DNA of 64,000 nt, taken from positions 190,764 to 254,763 of the forward strand of contig CAVSFZ010000010.1 in the NCBI GenBank assembly GCA_963727235.1. The letters are read 5' to 3'. The notes under the pieces are model-generated. The model did not search any database, was not told the origin of the DNA, and saw only the letters and a list, made by a program, of their open reading frames with translations. The translations under genes were made by a program, and so were the position numbers. Shown one piece after another: positions 1 through 10,227 of the stretch. Numbering within the stretch: the first letter of the stretch is position 1; each line of letters starts with the position of its first letter. The stretch comes from CAVPTL01 sp963727235. GTDB taxonomy: Bacteria > Actinomycetota > Thermoleophilia > Gaiellales > JAICJC01.

Positions 1-1685
1 CCCGACGTCGGCGGCGGGTTCGGCCAGAAGGCGGAGGTGTATCCCGAGGACTACGTGGTGGCCTGGCTGGCGATCAAGCTGGGCCAGCCGGTGCGCTGGA
101 TCGAGGATCGCTACGAGCACCTGATCTCGGCCTGCCACGCCCGCGACGTGCGCATCGACCTCGAGGCGGCGGTCCACGACGACGGCGCGATCGAGGCGAT
201 GCGCGGCACCATCTGGCAGGACCTCGGCTCCGGCGAGATCTTCCCCAACGGCTTCAATCCCGCCTTCGTCGCCGCGGGCTCGCTGGTCGGCCCCTACCGG
301 ATCGCCGAGCAGAAGATCTCGGTGGTCGCGGTGGCCACCAACAAGGTTCCCGCCGGGCGCCTACCGCGGGTTCGGCATCCCCGAGGCGGTGTTCGCGATG
401 GAGCGGCTGGTCGACAAGATCGCCCGCGAGCTCGAGATCGACGTGCACGATCTGCGCCGGCTGAACATGATCCGCGCCGACGAGCTGCCGTTCGAGACGG
501 CGGCGGGTTCGGTGATCGACTCGGGCAGCCACCACGAGGCGTACGAGAGCGCGGTCGCCTGGGGGGAGGCCGCGCGTGCGCGACGTGGAGTGCCGGCGTT
601 CGGAGACGACCCCGCCCACCGGGTCGGCGTCGGCTACGCGACCTACGTCGAGGGCGTCGCGGCGACCTACTTCGGCACGAACGGCAACTGGACGTCGCAG
701 GACTCGGCCGACATCCGCTTCGACCGCGACGGCGGCGTGACCGTCGCGGTCGGCCTGGGCGCCATGGGCCAGGGGCTGTGGACGATGGTCGCGACGCTCA
801 CCGCCGACGCGCTGGGCCTCCCGATCGACCAGGTGCGCGTGGTGATGGGCGACACCGACACCTCGCCCCACGGGCTCGGCAGCTGGGCGAGCCGGTCGGT
901 CACGGTCGCGGGCGGAGCGATCGAGCAGGCGGCCGGAACGATGCGGGACAAGGGCCTGCGGATCGCCGCGCACCTGCTGGAGGCCGCGCCCGACGACCTC
1001 GAGCTCGCCGACGGCGTCTTCTCGGTGCGCGGCAGCCCGGAGCACTCGGTGACCTGGGAGCAGGTCGCGACGGCCGCGCTCGCGCGCACGCTCGACCTGC
1101 CGCCCGACATCGAGCCCGGCCTGGACGCGCGGGTGACGTACGACCCGCTGGGCGTGGACGGGCGCCGGCTCGACCACGTGCCCAACGACGCGGCCGCATG
1201 AACGCCTGTCCGACGTACACCAACGCCACGCACGCGGCGGTGGTGTCGGTGGACGAGGCGACCGGCGCCGTGACCGTGCTCGGCTACTTCGTCGCGCACG
1301 ACTGCGGCGTGGTGATCAACCCGCTGATCGTCGCCGGCCAGGTCCACGGCGGGGTGGCACAGGGGATCGGCGGCGTGCTGCTCGAGGAGATCGCCTACGA
1401 CGAGGCGGCGTACCCGCAGGCGACCACGTTCATGGACTACCTGGTGCCGACGGCGACCGAGATCCCGACCATCTCCAGCGCGCAGTTCGAGACGCCCGCG
1501 CCGGACCTCGCCTGGGGTGCCAAGGGCGCCGGGGAGGCCGGCATCGTCGGCCCGGCCGCCGCGATCGCCTCGGCGGTCGAGGACGCCCTGGCGGATCTCG
1601 CGTCGAGCCGATCCGATCGACGCCGGTGACGCCGTCGAGCGTGCGCGCGGCGATCGCCGAGGCCGCCGGGGAGGTGGTCTCGTGA
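1..1685 (+). pseudogene. Molybdenum hydroxylase large (molybdopterin-binding) subunit, 5'-partial and frameshifted
   Basis: Member of the xanthine dehydrogenase/aldehyde oxidase/CO-dehydrogenase large-subunit family, which binds the molybdenum cofactor and oxidises the substrate. The gene begins before the window: it opens inside the conserved GGGFGQK cofactor loop. Further family motifs are AYRGFGIPEA (about base 355), GLGAMGQGLWT (about 760) and GAKGAGEAGIVGPAAAIA near the C terminus (about 1515). Reading requires three frame changes: an extra G near 352, a missing base near 1197 and a missing G near 1601. With the last corrected, the stop is a TGA at 1683-1685 overlapping the GTG start of the next gene, which strongly supports the repair. 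Substrate is not readable from sequence; the neighbours suggest a purine or other N-heterocycle. Confidence 0.85.
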
Positions 1686-2537
1686 AGCCCGCTCCGTTCC
1701 AGTACGCGCGGCCGGCGACCGTCGAGGAGGCCGTGGCGGTGCTGTCCCGAGCACGGCGACGAGGCCAAGGTGCTGGCGGGCGGTCAGAGCCTGATTCCGA
1801 TGCTGAACTTCAGGCTCGCGCGGCCGGGCGTGCTGGTCGACATCACGCGCGATCCCGGAGCTCGGCCGGATCGAGCGGCACAACGGCACGCTCGTGATCG
1901 GCGCCGCCGTGCCCCAGGCCGAAGCCGAGCGCTCGGCGCTGGCGGCAGAGGCGTGCCCGCTGCTGCCGCAGGCCCTGCACCACGTCGGCCACCCGCAGAT
2001 CCGCGCGCGCGGCACGGTCGGCGGAAGGCTCGCCCACGCCGACGCCTCGGCCGAGCTGGCCGCGGTTGCGCTGGCACTCGATGCGAGCTGGTGGTGCGCG
2101 GGCCGGAGGGCGAGCGCACGGTTCCCGCCGGCTCGTTCTTCATCGGTCCCTGCATGACCACGATCAAGGACGACGAGTTGCTGACCGAGGTGCGCCTGCC
2201 GGTGCTGCCGGAGCACCGCACCGCGTTCGTCGAGCTCGCCCGGCGGCGCGGCGACTTCGCCGTGGTGGGGCTCGCCGTGCGCTCTTCGGATGGAACCCCG
2301 ACGCACGTGGTCGCAGACGCTCGGCTGGCCGCGATCGGGGTGGGCGGCCGCGCCCAGCGCCTGCGTCAGGCCGAGGAGGTGCTGGTCGGCCAGGCTGTCA
2401 CCCCCGAGCTGATGTCCGCCGCGGGCGAGGCCGCCGCCGCGGAGGTCGACCCGCCGTCAGATCGGTGAAAGGCGACGCCGACTACCGGCGTCAGTGCTTT
2501 CCACCCTGGTGCGGCGGTCACTGACGGAGGTGGCGCG

Positions 2538-2541
<4 letters not shown>
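1682..2541 (+). pseudogene. Molybdenum hydroxylase FAD-binding middle subunit (CoxM/XdhB type), frameshifted
   Basis: FAD-binding subunit that passes electrons from the Fe-S subunit to an acceptor. Starts at GTG 1682 (KPAPFQYARPATVEEA). The FAD-binding signature LAGGQSLIPMLNFRLARP lies at about 1770-1825, followed by a GTVGG loop (about 2017) and the C-terminal CO-dehydrogenase flavoprotein domain (TIKDDELLTEV, about 2160). Five frame changes are needed (near 1748, 1855, 2087, 2464 and 2491), most by one G or C. When corrected the protein ends VRRSLTEVAR and its TGA (2539-2541) overlaps the next start, the same coupling seen throughout the operon. Each fragment keeps clear family similarity, so the breaks are recent or artefactual. 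Confidence 0.82.
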
Positions 2542-3029
<488 letters not shown>

Positions 3030-3033
<4 letters not shown>

Positions 3034-3965
3034 ATGACGCTCGTGACATGGTTGGCTACGGGCGTCACCAGCCGCGGGTACGGTGGCCCGGCGATGCTCG
3101 GGTTGCGGTCAACCTGCACGTCAACTACGAGGCCGGCGCCGAATACACCTCCCAGCAGGATGGGCGGAACGAACCGGTGGGTGAGTTCCCGATCGGCCTC
3201 GAGGGCTCGATCCCTGACCGGGCAACGCAGTCCACCTTCGAATACGAGTCGCGCGCCGGGTTCTGGCGGGTCGTGCGGATCTTCGAGGAGTACGGGGTGT
3301 CGGCAACCATCAACGCCTGTGCGGTGGCGCTCGAGCGAAACGCGGATGTGGCCGGGTATCTCCGCCACTCGCCTCACGAGATCTCGTGTCACGGTTGGCG
3401 ATGGGAGGAACTCTGGACGCTGGATCGCGACCAGGAGCGCGACCATCTGCAACGCGCGGTGGCCTCGATCGAGCAGAGCTGCGGACGGCGACCGGTGGGC
3501 TGGTGCTCGAGGCTGATGCAGTCCCAGCACACCCGCGAGCTGCTGGTCGAGGAGGGCGGCTTCCTGTACGACTCGGACGCGCTCAACGACGACCTGCCCT
3601 ACACGGTGGCGGTGGAGGGCGGCGAGCACCTGGTGATGCCGTTGTCGTTCACCTACAACGACGGCCGGTTCGTACTCGGCGGTGCCGATGATCCGGTGGC
3701 TTTCGGGAATTATCTGCGGCTCGGCTTGGACGAGCTTTGGCGGGAAGGCGGCACTTCGCCCAAGCTGATGACGGTCAGCCTACATCCCCGCTGGATCGGC
3801 CAGGCGGCGCGGGCGGCGGCGTTGCGGGCGTTCCTGGAGCACGCTCTGGAGAAGGGCAACGTGTGGATCGCACGGCGGGATGAGATCGCGCGATGGTGGC
3901 TCGACCACGTCGAGGGGTTCGGCACGGTGGACGCTGCGACCGGCTCCGAAGGAGCGGTGCTGTGA
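3030..3965 (+). CDS. Polysaccharide-deacetylase-fold protein, PuuE (allantoinase)-like
   Basis: 311 residues, NodB/polysaccharide-deacetylase fold. The opening NLHVNYEAGAEY block, in place of the TFDDG motif of true chitin deacetylases, resembles the PuuE branch, which hydrolyses the hydantoin ring of allantoin. ISCHGWRWE (about residue 125) corresponds to the second metal-binding motif, and SLHPRWIG to the C-terminal motif. ATG start at 3030 overlaps the small-subunit stop by four bases, so it is translationally coupled to the molybdenum hydroxylase. An allantoinase would fit a hydroxylase plus HpxO-like monooxygenase pathway; it could equally act on another cyclic amide. No signal peptide, so cytoplasmic. 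Confidence 0.75.
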
Positions 3966-4447
3966 CCGGCCCCGCTGACCGCGAGCTGTCCGACCTGATG
4001 GTCACCCTGCGTGACCGGCTGGCGCTTTCGCGGGCCACGCTACGCCTGGACGTGCCGGCCGACCGGCCGATGCCGATGACCCACGAGGCGCTCGCGCCCG
4101 GTGTCGCGAGCGTCCATCGGCCGGGTGGTGGCAGCGGACGGGTCTCCCACCGTCGCGACGATTCTTCGCACTCGCCCGTGCTGGCGATACCCGACACCGG
4201 TCGTGCGGCAGAGGTCGATCCCGCCTTCGACGACGACGGGTTTCGGGCGATGGTGCGTGACTACGGCGGTCTTGCGGCGTTTGTCGCCGCGCCGGTGTTC
4301 GAACGGGAGAAGCTGGTGGGGATCCTGTCGCTGCACCAGCTCTCGGCTCCCCGCAGCTGGACCGGAGACGAGCTCGAGGCGGCCCACCACGCGACCACGC
4401 GGATTGCCGAGCTGCGCCCGGAACTGGCGCGGGAGCGGGAACGATGA
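3962..4447 (+). CDS. GAF-domain protein
   Basis: 161 residues read from GTG 3962, which overlaps the deacetylase stop. The family pattern LDVPADRPMPMTHEALAPGV near the N terminus and APVFEREKLVGILSLHQL near the C terminus identify a stand-alone GAF domain of a type often found beside catabolic oxygenases. Roughly residues 50-70 make no sense in this frame, whereas the next frame over bases 4110-4165 reads as a GAF (…IGRVVAADG…); two compensating indels near 4108 and 4167 probably lie here. Role unknown: GAF domains bind small ligands, so it may sense a pathway intermediate. Confidence 0.65.
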   Translation: MTGPADRELSDLMVTLRDRLALSRATLRLDVPADRPMPMTHEALAPGVASVHRPGGGSGRVSHRRDDSSHSPVLAIPDTGRAAEVDPAFDDDGFRAMVRDYGGLAAFVAAPVFEREKLVGILSLHQLSAPRSWTGDELEAAHHATTRIAELRPELARERER

Positions 4448-5601
4448 ACGACCTGCGGATCGTGGTGGTGGGCGCAGGCATCGGCGGGCTGGCGGCCGGC
4501 ATCGCGCTGCGGCGATGCGGATTTGACGTGGAGGTGTACGAACGCGCCCCCGAGTTGCGCCCACTCGGCGCCGGCATCTGCATGTGGCCAAACGGCGCCA
4601 AGGCCGCGAACTCGCTGGGACTGGGCGCTGAGCTCGAGCAGCGCAGCCCCATGCTCACCGGGGTGCGGTATCACGATCGGGCGGGGACGCTCACCTCTTC
4701 GATCAGTTGCGAGCAGCTGGTCGCGAGGTCCGGCGCCCGGCCCTATCCCTTGGCTCGGGCCGATCTGCATCTCGCACTGCTCGGCCAGCTTGGGGATACC
4801 CCGGTGCATCTCGGCAAGGAATGCGTCGGCGCCGAGCAGGACGACCAGTCGGCGACGGTGGAGTTCAGCGACGGAACCTCCGCCACCGGAGACGTGGTGG
4901 TGGCGGCCGACGGGGTGTGGTCGGCGCTGCGCGCCCACGTCGCCGAAAGCGCCCGTTTGCGCTACCTGTACACGACCTGGCTGGCGCTGGTCGGCGACGA
5001 TCTGAGCCTGACCCAGCCCGGCACGTTCTCGTTCTACGCCGACGTCACGCAGAGGGTGGGCGTGCTCCCGGTCAGCGATCACCGGCTGTACGTCTTTCTG
5101 GACGCACCGGTGGCCGAGGATTGGGGCGACGGAGCGTCTGCCGACGACCAGCTGCGCGAGCTGTTCGGCGATTGGGGCGGCCCGGTTGCGCGGTTGGTGG
5201 AGGGCGTCGATCCCGACTCGGTCGCACGGCTCCCGGTATGTGATCTCGATCCGCTCGACTCGTTCGTGCGCGGCCGGATCGCGTTGATCGGAGACGCGGC
5301 TCACGCGACCGCTCCCACGCTCGGCCAGGGCGGTGCGCTGGCGATGGAGGACGCGATCGTGCTGTCCCGCCAGCTGGCCGCGACCAGCGTGTCGGTCGCC
5401 GACGCGCTGCACCGATACGACGGTGCCAGCCGCGCCCGCGCCCAGCCGATCGTCAAGGCGGCGCGCGCCCGGGCACAGGCGATGGTGCACGGCGTCGCGC
5501 CGACGGTGACGGACGAGCCCGCGATCGTCAGGGGAGCGGCTGCTCCCGAGGCGTTCATGGACGTGCTCATGACCATTTCCAACACAGGACCCATGGGATG
5601 A
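4444..5601 (+). CDS. FAD-dependent monooxygenase, HpxO (urate hydroxylase)-like
   Basis: 385 residues with the full para-hydroxybenzoate-hydroxylase fold: Rossmann motif VVVGAGIGGLAAGIAL at residues 6-21, DG motif VVAADGVWSALR (about 155) and GRIALIGDAAHATAPTLGQGG (about 278), the second FAD contact. The sequence LGAGICMWPNGAKA, the PYPLARADLHLALL stretch and the C-terminal ending GPMG resemble bacterial HpxO, which converts urate to 5-hydroxyisourate with NADH and O2. That assignment is from remembered family features and is not proven; 6-hydroxynicotinate or salicylate hydroxylases share the fold. ATG overlaps the GAF stop by four bases. Confidence 0.8.
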   Translation: MNDLRIVVVGAGIGGLAAGIALRRCGFDVEVYERAPELRPLGAGICMWPNGAKAANSLGLGAELEQRSPMLTGVRYHDRAGTLTSSISCEQLVARSGARPYPLARADLHLALLGQLGDTPVHLGKECVGAEQDDQSATVEFSDGTSATGDVVVAADGVWSALRAHVAESARLRYLYTTWLALVGDDLSLTQPGTFSFYADVTQRVGVLPVSDHRLYVFLDAPVAEDWGDGASADDQLRELFGDWGGPVARLVEGVDPDSVARLPVCDLDPLDSFVRGRIALIGDAAHATAPTLGQGGALAMEDAIVLSRQLAATSVSVADALHRYDGASRARAQPIVKAARARAQAMVHGVAPTVTDEPAIVRGAAAPEAFMDVLMTISNTGPMG

Positions 5602-5626
5602 AACGACACAACGAAAAGAGGCGAGC

Positions 5627-6323
5627 ATGAGCGGCGAAGAGCTGGCCTGGGAACAGGTGATCCGAGTGCCACCGGTCGAGATCGACTACGCCAACTCGGC
5701 GTTGGTGGTGATCGATCTGCAGAACGGGTTTGCCCGGCGTGACCAGGGGTTGTTCAAGCGACTGAGGGAGACCGGGCTGGAGGAGGAGTCGGAGTACGCC
5801 ATCACCCGGCTCGAGCAGGTGGTGGTGCCGGCTGTGCAGAGCCTGGCCGCCGGCCTTCCGCGCCGCCGGGCGGCCGGTGGTGTTCGCGCGCTGCGCGTCG
5901 CTGCGCGGTGACGGCTCCGACCAGACCGCGCGTCATCGAGCGCAGGGACTGGCGTTCCCGCAGTGGTCGCAGCTGGCCCAGATCATCGACGATCTGGAAC
6001 CGGAGCAGGGGGACATCGTCCTGACCAAGACCGGGTCGGGGTGCTTCACCTCCACCAACCTCGATCACCTGCTGCGCAACATGGGAGTGCGCAGCGTCGT
6101 TCTGACCGGCATGTGGACGAACTCGTGCGTCGAGACCACCGCCCGCGACGCCGGCGACCTCGACTATCAGGTGGTGATCGTGGAGGACGCGTGCGTGGCC
6201 ATGACACCGCGAAATCACGAGTGGGCGTTGCTCTACCTGGGCGATAACTTCGCCGAGATCCGCACCGCCACCGAGGTGGCCGCCGCCGTTGCGGGCGATC
6301 CTGTCACGCTGCGAGAGGTCTAG
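5627..6323 (+). pseudogene. Isochorismatase-family cysteine hydrolase, one frameshift
   Basis: Cysteine hydrolase of the nicotinamidase/isochorismatase fold, likely an amidase. The catalytic triad is visible: Asp in ALVVIDLQNGF (about residue 27), Lys in VLTKTGSGCF and Cys in TNSCVETTARDAGD (about base 6125). A well-placed AAAAGAGGCG ribosome site precedes ATG 5627. The two halves are in different frames; the join lies at about 5855-5870 (…RAAGRPVVFARCASLRG…). Corrected length is about 231 residues, normal for the family. Relatives include N-carbamoylsarcosine amidase, ureidoacrylate hydrolase and maleamate amidohydrolase, all acting in N-heterocycle breakdown. Confidence 0.85.
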
Positions 6324-6327
6324 CGAC

Positions 6328-7528
6328 TTGCCCACTGCCGACGTCGCCGTGGCGGCATCAAACCGCGTCGAGGCCGCGATCGAACTCACCCGAGCGCTGA
6401 TTCGGGTGCCGACCGTCGACCCTGCCGGCTGCGCAGCCGCCGCCGATGTCGTCGAGACCGAGCTGCGCGCCCATGGCCTCGATGACCGAACGCCACGATG
6501 TCGTGGGAGCCGGACGGCGGGCCGTATCCGACGGTGCTCGCATGGCTGGGCGAGCGCACGCTCACCCCGGCGCTGATTCTCAGCGCGCACCTGGACACCT
6601 CCCCGCCCGCTCCGGAGTCGACCCGCGACGCGTACGCCGCCGAGCGCAGCGGCGGTCGCATCTGGGGTCGCGGAGCGACGTTCGCCAAGAGCGACGTGGC
6701 GGTGTATCTGAATGCGGCGGTGGCAGCCAGAGATCTGGGCGCCGGCGCTTCGGCGCTGGTCTCGATCACCGCCGACGAGGGCCAGGGAGGCGCCGCCGGG
6801 CCCGGTCACTTGCTCGATGACGCTCGGAATCAGGCCGGCGCGGGCAATCACGCCGGGGATCACCCGCGCGGTGGGATATGCCACCAACGGGGCGTGTGCA
6901 GCTGCACGTCACGGTGACCGGGCGGGCGGCCCACCAGTCGCTGATCGACCCCGACGAGGAGGCGATGAGGCACGCCGTGGCGCTGGCGGCAGCGGTGGCA
7001 GCCGAGTATGACCGGCTTTCGGAGCTCGAGTGCTCGGTGCCGGGCATCGCACATCCGACGATCAATGTGACCCGCCTGCACGGCGGCGTCGGATTCGGGA
7101 TGGCCGCCGGCACGGTTGAGCTCGACATCGACCGCCGGGTGACGCCTGACGAGGATGTGGACGCCGTGCGGGTGGAACTGGACGCCTTCATGGCTCCGTG
7201 GACGAGTCTCACCGGCGTGTCGATCTCCTATCGCGTGGTGGCGGCGCCGAGGCCGCTGATGCCCACTGCCGCGGGGCATGAATGGGCGACTGAGGTTGCC
7301 TCCCAGGTGGAGTCGGTGACCGGCAGCTCGGCGGCGGTGGTGGGTCTGCCGCTGTACACCGACGCCCGCTGGTTCGGCGCCCACGGGATCCCGACGGTGC
7401 TGTTTGGAGCCGGTCAGACCGACCTGGTCGAGGCCGGTATCAACGGCGCCGACGAAAGCGTGGCCGAGGCTGATGTCGAGGCGGCGCTGCACGTGGTGGC
7501 GCGACTGGTCGCTGCTTCGGCAGCGTGA
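6328..7528 (+). pseudogene. M20-family metallohydrolase (ArgE/DapE/carbamoylase type), frameshifted
   Basis: Zinc amidohydrolase of the M20 family. Visible parts are LTRALIRVPTVDP near the N terminus, the first metal motif ALILSAHLDTSPP (about 6575), SITADEGQGG (about 6765) with the catalytic acidic pair, and the dimerisation domain VTVTGRAAHQSLIDPDEEAM (about 6910). Frame changes occur near 6487, 6830 and 6888 (an extra G in a GGGG run at the last). The start is uncertain: TTG 6328 or GTG 6349 fit the frame, just after the hydrolase stop. In this operon it could be an allantoate- or ureido-acid-type amidohydrolase, but the specificity residues cannot be judged. Confidence 0.75.
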
Positions 7529-7553
7529 TGATGGCAACAAGGGGGAACTCTCA

Positions 7554-8532
7554 ATGGCTCTGGTGATCTCACGAAGCGACGCCGCTCAGGTGATCGAGAT
7601 GCAGGACGTGATCGACACGGTCGCGGCGGCGCACGGCGAGCACGCGCTCGGAAACGTCAAGATGCCCAACCGGTTCGCGGTGCACATCCCTGGAGGAGAT
7701 GACGCAGTGCTGCCGATGGTGGCGGCGATGCCGAAGCTCGGCGCGGTGGGGGTGAAGCTGCTCTCGATCTTTCCCGGCAACCGCGCCAAGGGCAAGCCGG
7801 TGCTCGATGCGACAGTGCTGCTGGTCGACCCCGACGACGGCAGCTGCCTGGCGGTGGTCGACGGTGGGCTGTTGACGGCCTATCGCACCGCCTCGGCTTC
7901 GGCGATCGCCACCCGGTACCTGGCCCGCACCGGACTCGACCGTGCTGGGACTGGTCGGGCTGGGTGTCGAGGGCCGCTCGCATTTCGACGCGCTTCGGCT
8001 GGTCCGCGACATCACGCGCGTGGTGGGCTGGACGCGCAGCCAGGAGACCGCCGACCGGTTCCGCGAGCACGTCGGCGGGGCAGTCCCCTTCGAGCTGCTG
8101 GAGAGCCCCGAGGCGGTCGTGCGGGAGTGCGACATCCTGTGCACGCTGACGCCGTCCACGACACCGATCGTGCATGGGGAGTGGCTGTCCGAGGGCATGC
8201 ACATCAACGCCGTCGGCACCCACGAGAACAGCGCCCGTGAGATCGATACCGAGACGGTGGTGCGCTCCAAGATCGTGGTCGACATCCTGGCCTCGGTGCT
8301 GGACGAGTGCGGTGATCTCAACATCCCGGTGGCCGAGGGAGCGATCACGCCCGATCACTTCGGCGTCGAGCTGGGGGAGCTGGTCAACGGCACCGCACAC
8401 CCGCGGACGAGTGACGCTGACATAACGCTGTTCAAGTCGGTCGGGGTGGCAGTCCAGGACATCGCCACCGCCCATCTGATCTACACCCGCGCCCGCGAGC
8501 AAGGCCTTGGCACCGAGGTCAACCTGGTGTGA
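7554..8532 (+). pseudogene. Ornithine cyclodeaminase / mu-crystallin family protein, one frameshift
   Basis: NAD(P)-dependent family that includes ornithine cyclodeaminase, alanine dehydrogenase-like imine reductases and ketimine reductases. ATG 7554 follows a GGGGGA ribosome site. N-terminal part: GAVGVKLLSIFPGNRAKGKP (about residue 62) and DGGLLTAYRTASASAIATRYL, the substrate-lysine/arginine region. After a frame change near 7940 the Rossmann motif GLVGLGVEGRSHFDAL is seen, then NAVGTHENSAREID and the C-terminal SVGVAVQDIATAHLIYTRA. Corrected length about 325. Its TGA stop is the first part of palindromic repeat copy A1. Last gene of the catabolic operon; it may reduce a cyclic imine or deaminate an amino-acid product. 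Confidence 0.85.
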
Positions 8533-8608
8533 ATAATTCGGTGCCAGGCACCAATTATTCACCGCGGTGCGTGGGTGGTGAATAACGGTGCCAGGCACCT
8601 TTATTCAC
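8529..8608. repeat. Palindromic repeat doublet A (two copies, 15-base spacer)
   Basis: Copy A1 (8529-8562) and copy A2 (8578-8608) share the form GTGAATAA-(2-4)-GGTGCCAGGCACC-(1-3)-TTATTCAC, each able to fold as a near-perfect hairpin. The spacer is 8563-8577. A1 holds the TGA stop of the ornithine-cyclodeaminase homologue. A second doublet with the same 15-base spacing lies at 48362-48440, and single copies at 24331-24363 and 40765-40797. Could act as a transcription terminator in both directions, though no T run follows. Confidence 0.9.
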
Positions 8609-8622
8609 GAGTGGAGGCGGCT

Positions 8623-9342
8623 GTGATCCGGATCGGCTGCGCAGGCTGGAACTACAAGCAATGGAAGGCGCCGGTGTACGACGGCGCGCCCCAGCGCGAG
8701 TGGCTCACCCGGTACGGGCAGCGCTTCACCACGGTCGAGGTGAACTCCACCTTCTACCGGCTGCCGCTCGAGAGCACCGTCCAGACCTGGGCCGATCAGA
8801 CGCCGGACGGCTTCCTCTTCGCCGTCAAGGTCGGCCGCTACCTGACCCACATCAAGCGGCTTGCTCCCCCCAAGTCGGGCAGCTTCACGATGCTCGAGCG
8901 GCTCGCCCCGATCGTGGAGGCGGGCAAGCTCGGCCCGCTCTTGTGGCAGCTTCCCCCGACCTTCAAACGTGACGACGAGCGGCTGGCCGACGGGCTCACG
9001 CGATTCCCCAGCGGGCTCCGTCACGCCATCGAGTTCCGCCACCCCTCGTGGTTCTGCGAGCCGGTGATGGAGATGATGCGCGACGCGGGCGTGGGCCTCG
9101 TCATCGGCGACCATCCCGAGCGCGAGTTCCAGACCCACGAGTGGACGACCGACTGGACATACATCCGCCTCAACCACGGCCAGGCGGGCGTCGACCAGCG
9201 GTACTCGGCGGCCGAGCTGGCAGCGTGGGCCGAGCGGATCGCGGCCTGGCGCGCGCGGGGCGATATCTACGCCTACTTCAACAGCGATGAGGACGTGTTC
9301 GCGTTGCAAGATGCCGAGGTGCTGGAACAATTGCTGGCGTGA
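8623..9342 (+). CDS. DUF72 family protein (YecE-like)
   Basis: 239 residues from GTG 8623, chosen because GGAGGCGG lies 5-6 bases upstream; an in-frame extension further back only reads through the palindromic repeat. The DUF72 TIM-barrel signature is clear: IRIGCAGWNYKQWKAPVY at the start, TTVEVNSTFYRLP (about residue 40), FAVKVGRYLTHIKRL and HAIEFRHPSWF (about residue 140), with YIRLNHG and YAYFNSDED at the end. The family has no settled biochemical role; nucleic-acid-related functions have been proposed elsewhere. It is separated from the preceding operon by repeat doublet A and converges on the SDR gene. Confidence 0.9.
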   Translation: MIRIGCAGWNYKQWKAPVYDGAPQREWLTRYGQRFTTVEVNSTFYRLPLESTVQTWADQTPDGFLFAVKVGRYLTHIKRLAPPKSGSFTMLERLAPIVEAGKLGPLLWQLPPTFKRDDERLADGLTRFPSGLRHAIEFRHPSWFCEPVMEMMRDAGVGLVIGDHPEREFQTHEWTTDWTYIRLNHGQAGVDQRYSAAELAAWAERIAAWRARGDIYAYFNSDEDVFALQDAEVLEQLLA

Positions 9343-9359
9343 GCATCGGCCGTTCGTCG

Positions 9360-10175
9360 TCAGAACGTCTGAGAGCTCGGCTCTCCCAGCGACGCCGACC
9401 CCGACCCGCCGCGCAGCGAGGTGAACCCGCCGTCCACCACCAGCGACTCGCCGGTCATGAACGACGAATCGTCACAGGCAAGAAACAGCACCGCCTTGGC
9501 GATCTCTCCGGGCAGCCCCATTCGCCCGAGCATGATCGACTCGTTCCACTCCTTCAGCAGCGCCTCGGTGTCGGTCGAGTCCTCCAGCCACTTCATCATC
9601 GGCGGCGTCTCGCACGGCCCGGGGCAGATGCAGTTCACCCGGATGTTGCGCGACGCCGAGTCGCAGGCCATGCCGCGGGTCATCTGCAGCACCGCACCCT
9701 TGGTGGAGATGTAGGTGGTCTCGTCGGGATACCCCACCAGCGACGCCACCGACCCCATGTTGACGATCGCGCCCCCGTCCGGCATGTGTGGATAGGCGTA
9801 CTTGGCCAGCAGCCACCCACCGCGCACGTTGACCGCGAATGCCCGGTCCCACGCCTCCGACGTGATCGACCAGAACGGTCCCAGAATGTCGACCCCCGAG
9901 CCGGCGTTGTTCACCACAACATCGATTGCCCCGGTGCGCGCGCGGGCTGTCTCCACCAGGTTGATGATGTCGGACTCCGACCCCACGTCGGTGGGCACGA
10001 AGGTGGCCTGACCGCCGCGTTCGCGGATGTCTGCCACCACCTTCTCTCCGGTGTCATGCGACCGGTTGGCCGCGTACACATACCCGCCTTCGGAGGCCAG
10101 TTCATGCGCAATTGCCTCGCCCAGGCCAGAGCCGGCCCCGGTCACGATTACGGTCTTTTGGTCGAGTTTCGGCAT
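9360..10175 (-). CDS. Short-chain dehydrogenase/reductase (SDR)
   Basis: 271-residue classical SDR oxidoreductase. The nucleotide motif TGAGSGLGEAIA is at residues 12-23, NNAGSG follows near residue 89, and the catalytic set is Ser in NMGSVASLVG and the YISTK pair (about residue 160), with GPCETPPMM after the active site. The presence of NRSHDTGEK after beta-2 does not clearly decide NAD versus NADP. The gene is divergent from the IclR regulator with only 52 bases between them, so it is a probable target of that regulator. Substrate unknown. Confidence 0.92.
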   Translation of the reverse strand: MPKLDQKTVIVTGAGSGLGEAIAHELASEGGYVYAANRSHDTGEKVVADIRERGGQATFVPTDVGSESDIINLVETARARTGAIDVVVNNAGSGVDILGPFWSITSEAWDRAFAVNVRGGWLLAKYAYPHMPDGGAIVNMGSVASLVGYPDETTYISTKGAVLQMTRGMACDSASRNIRVNCICPGPCETPPMMKWLEDSTDTEALLKEWNESIMLGRMGLPGEIAKAVLFLACDDSSFMTGESLVVDGGFTSLRGGSGSASLGEPSSQTF

Positions 10176-10192
10176 CGATCCTCTCCTTGAAA

Positions 10193-10221
10193 TTGTTGGT
10201 CATCCATCTCGCCGCTACGAT
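10193..10221 (+). promoter_or_regulatory. Candidate promoter of the IclR gene, leaderless
   Basis: TTGTTG (10193-10198), a 17-base spacer, then TACGAT (10216-10221). The -10 box ends six bases before the ATG at 10228, so transcription would begin at or next to the start codon, giving a leaderless mRNA as is common in actinobacteria. The same 52-base gap must also hold the SDR promoter on the other strand, and the IclR protein would be expected to bind here. Confidence 0.4.
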
Positions 10222-10227
10222 CTTGCA

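Noticed and set aside
1..1685. Programmed frameshifting in the molybdenum hydroxylase genes
   Set aside because: Too many breaks, in both directions, without slippery heptamers; single-base errors in G/C runs explain them better.
8575..8622. In-frame upstream extension of the DUF72 gene
   Set aside because: It translates the palindromic repeat and is not conserved protein sequence.
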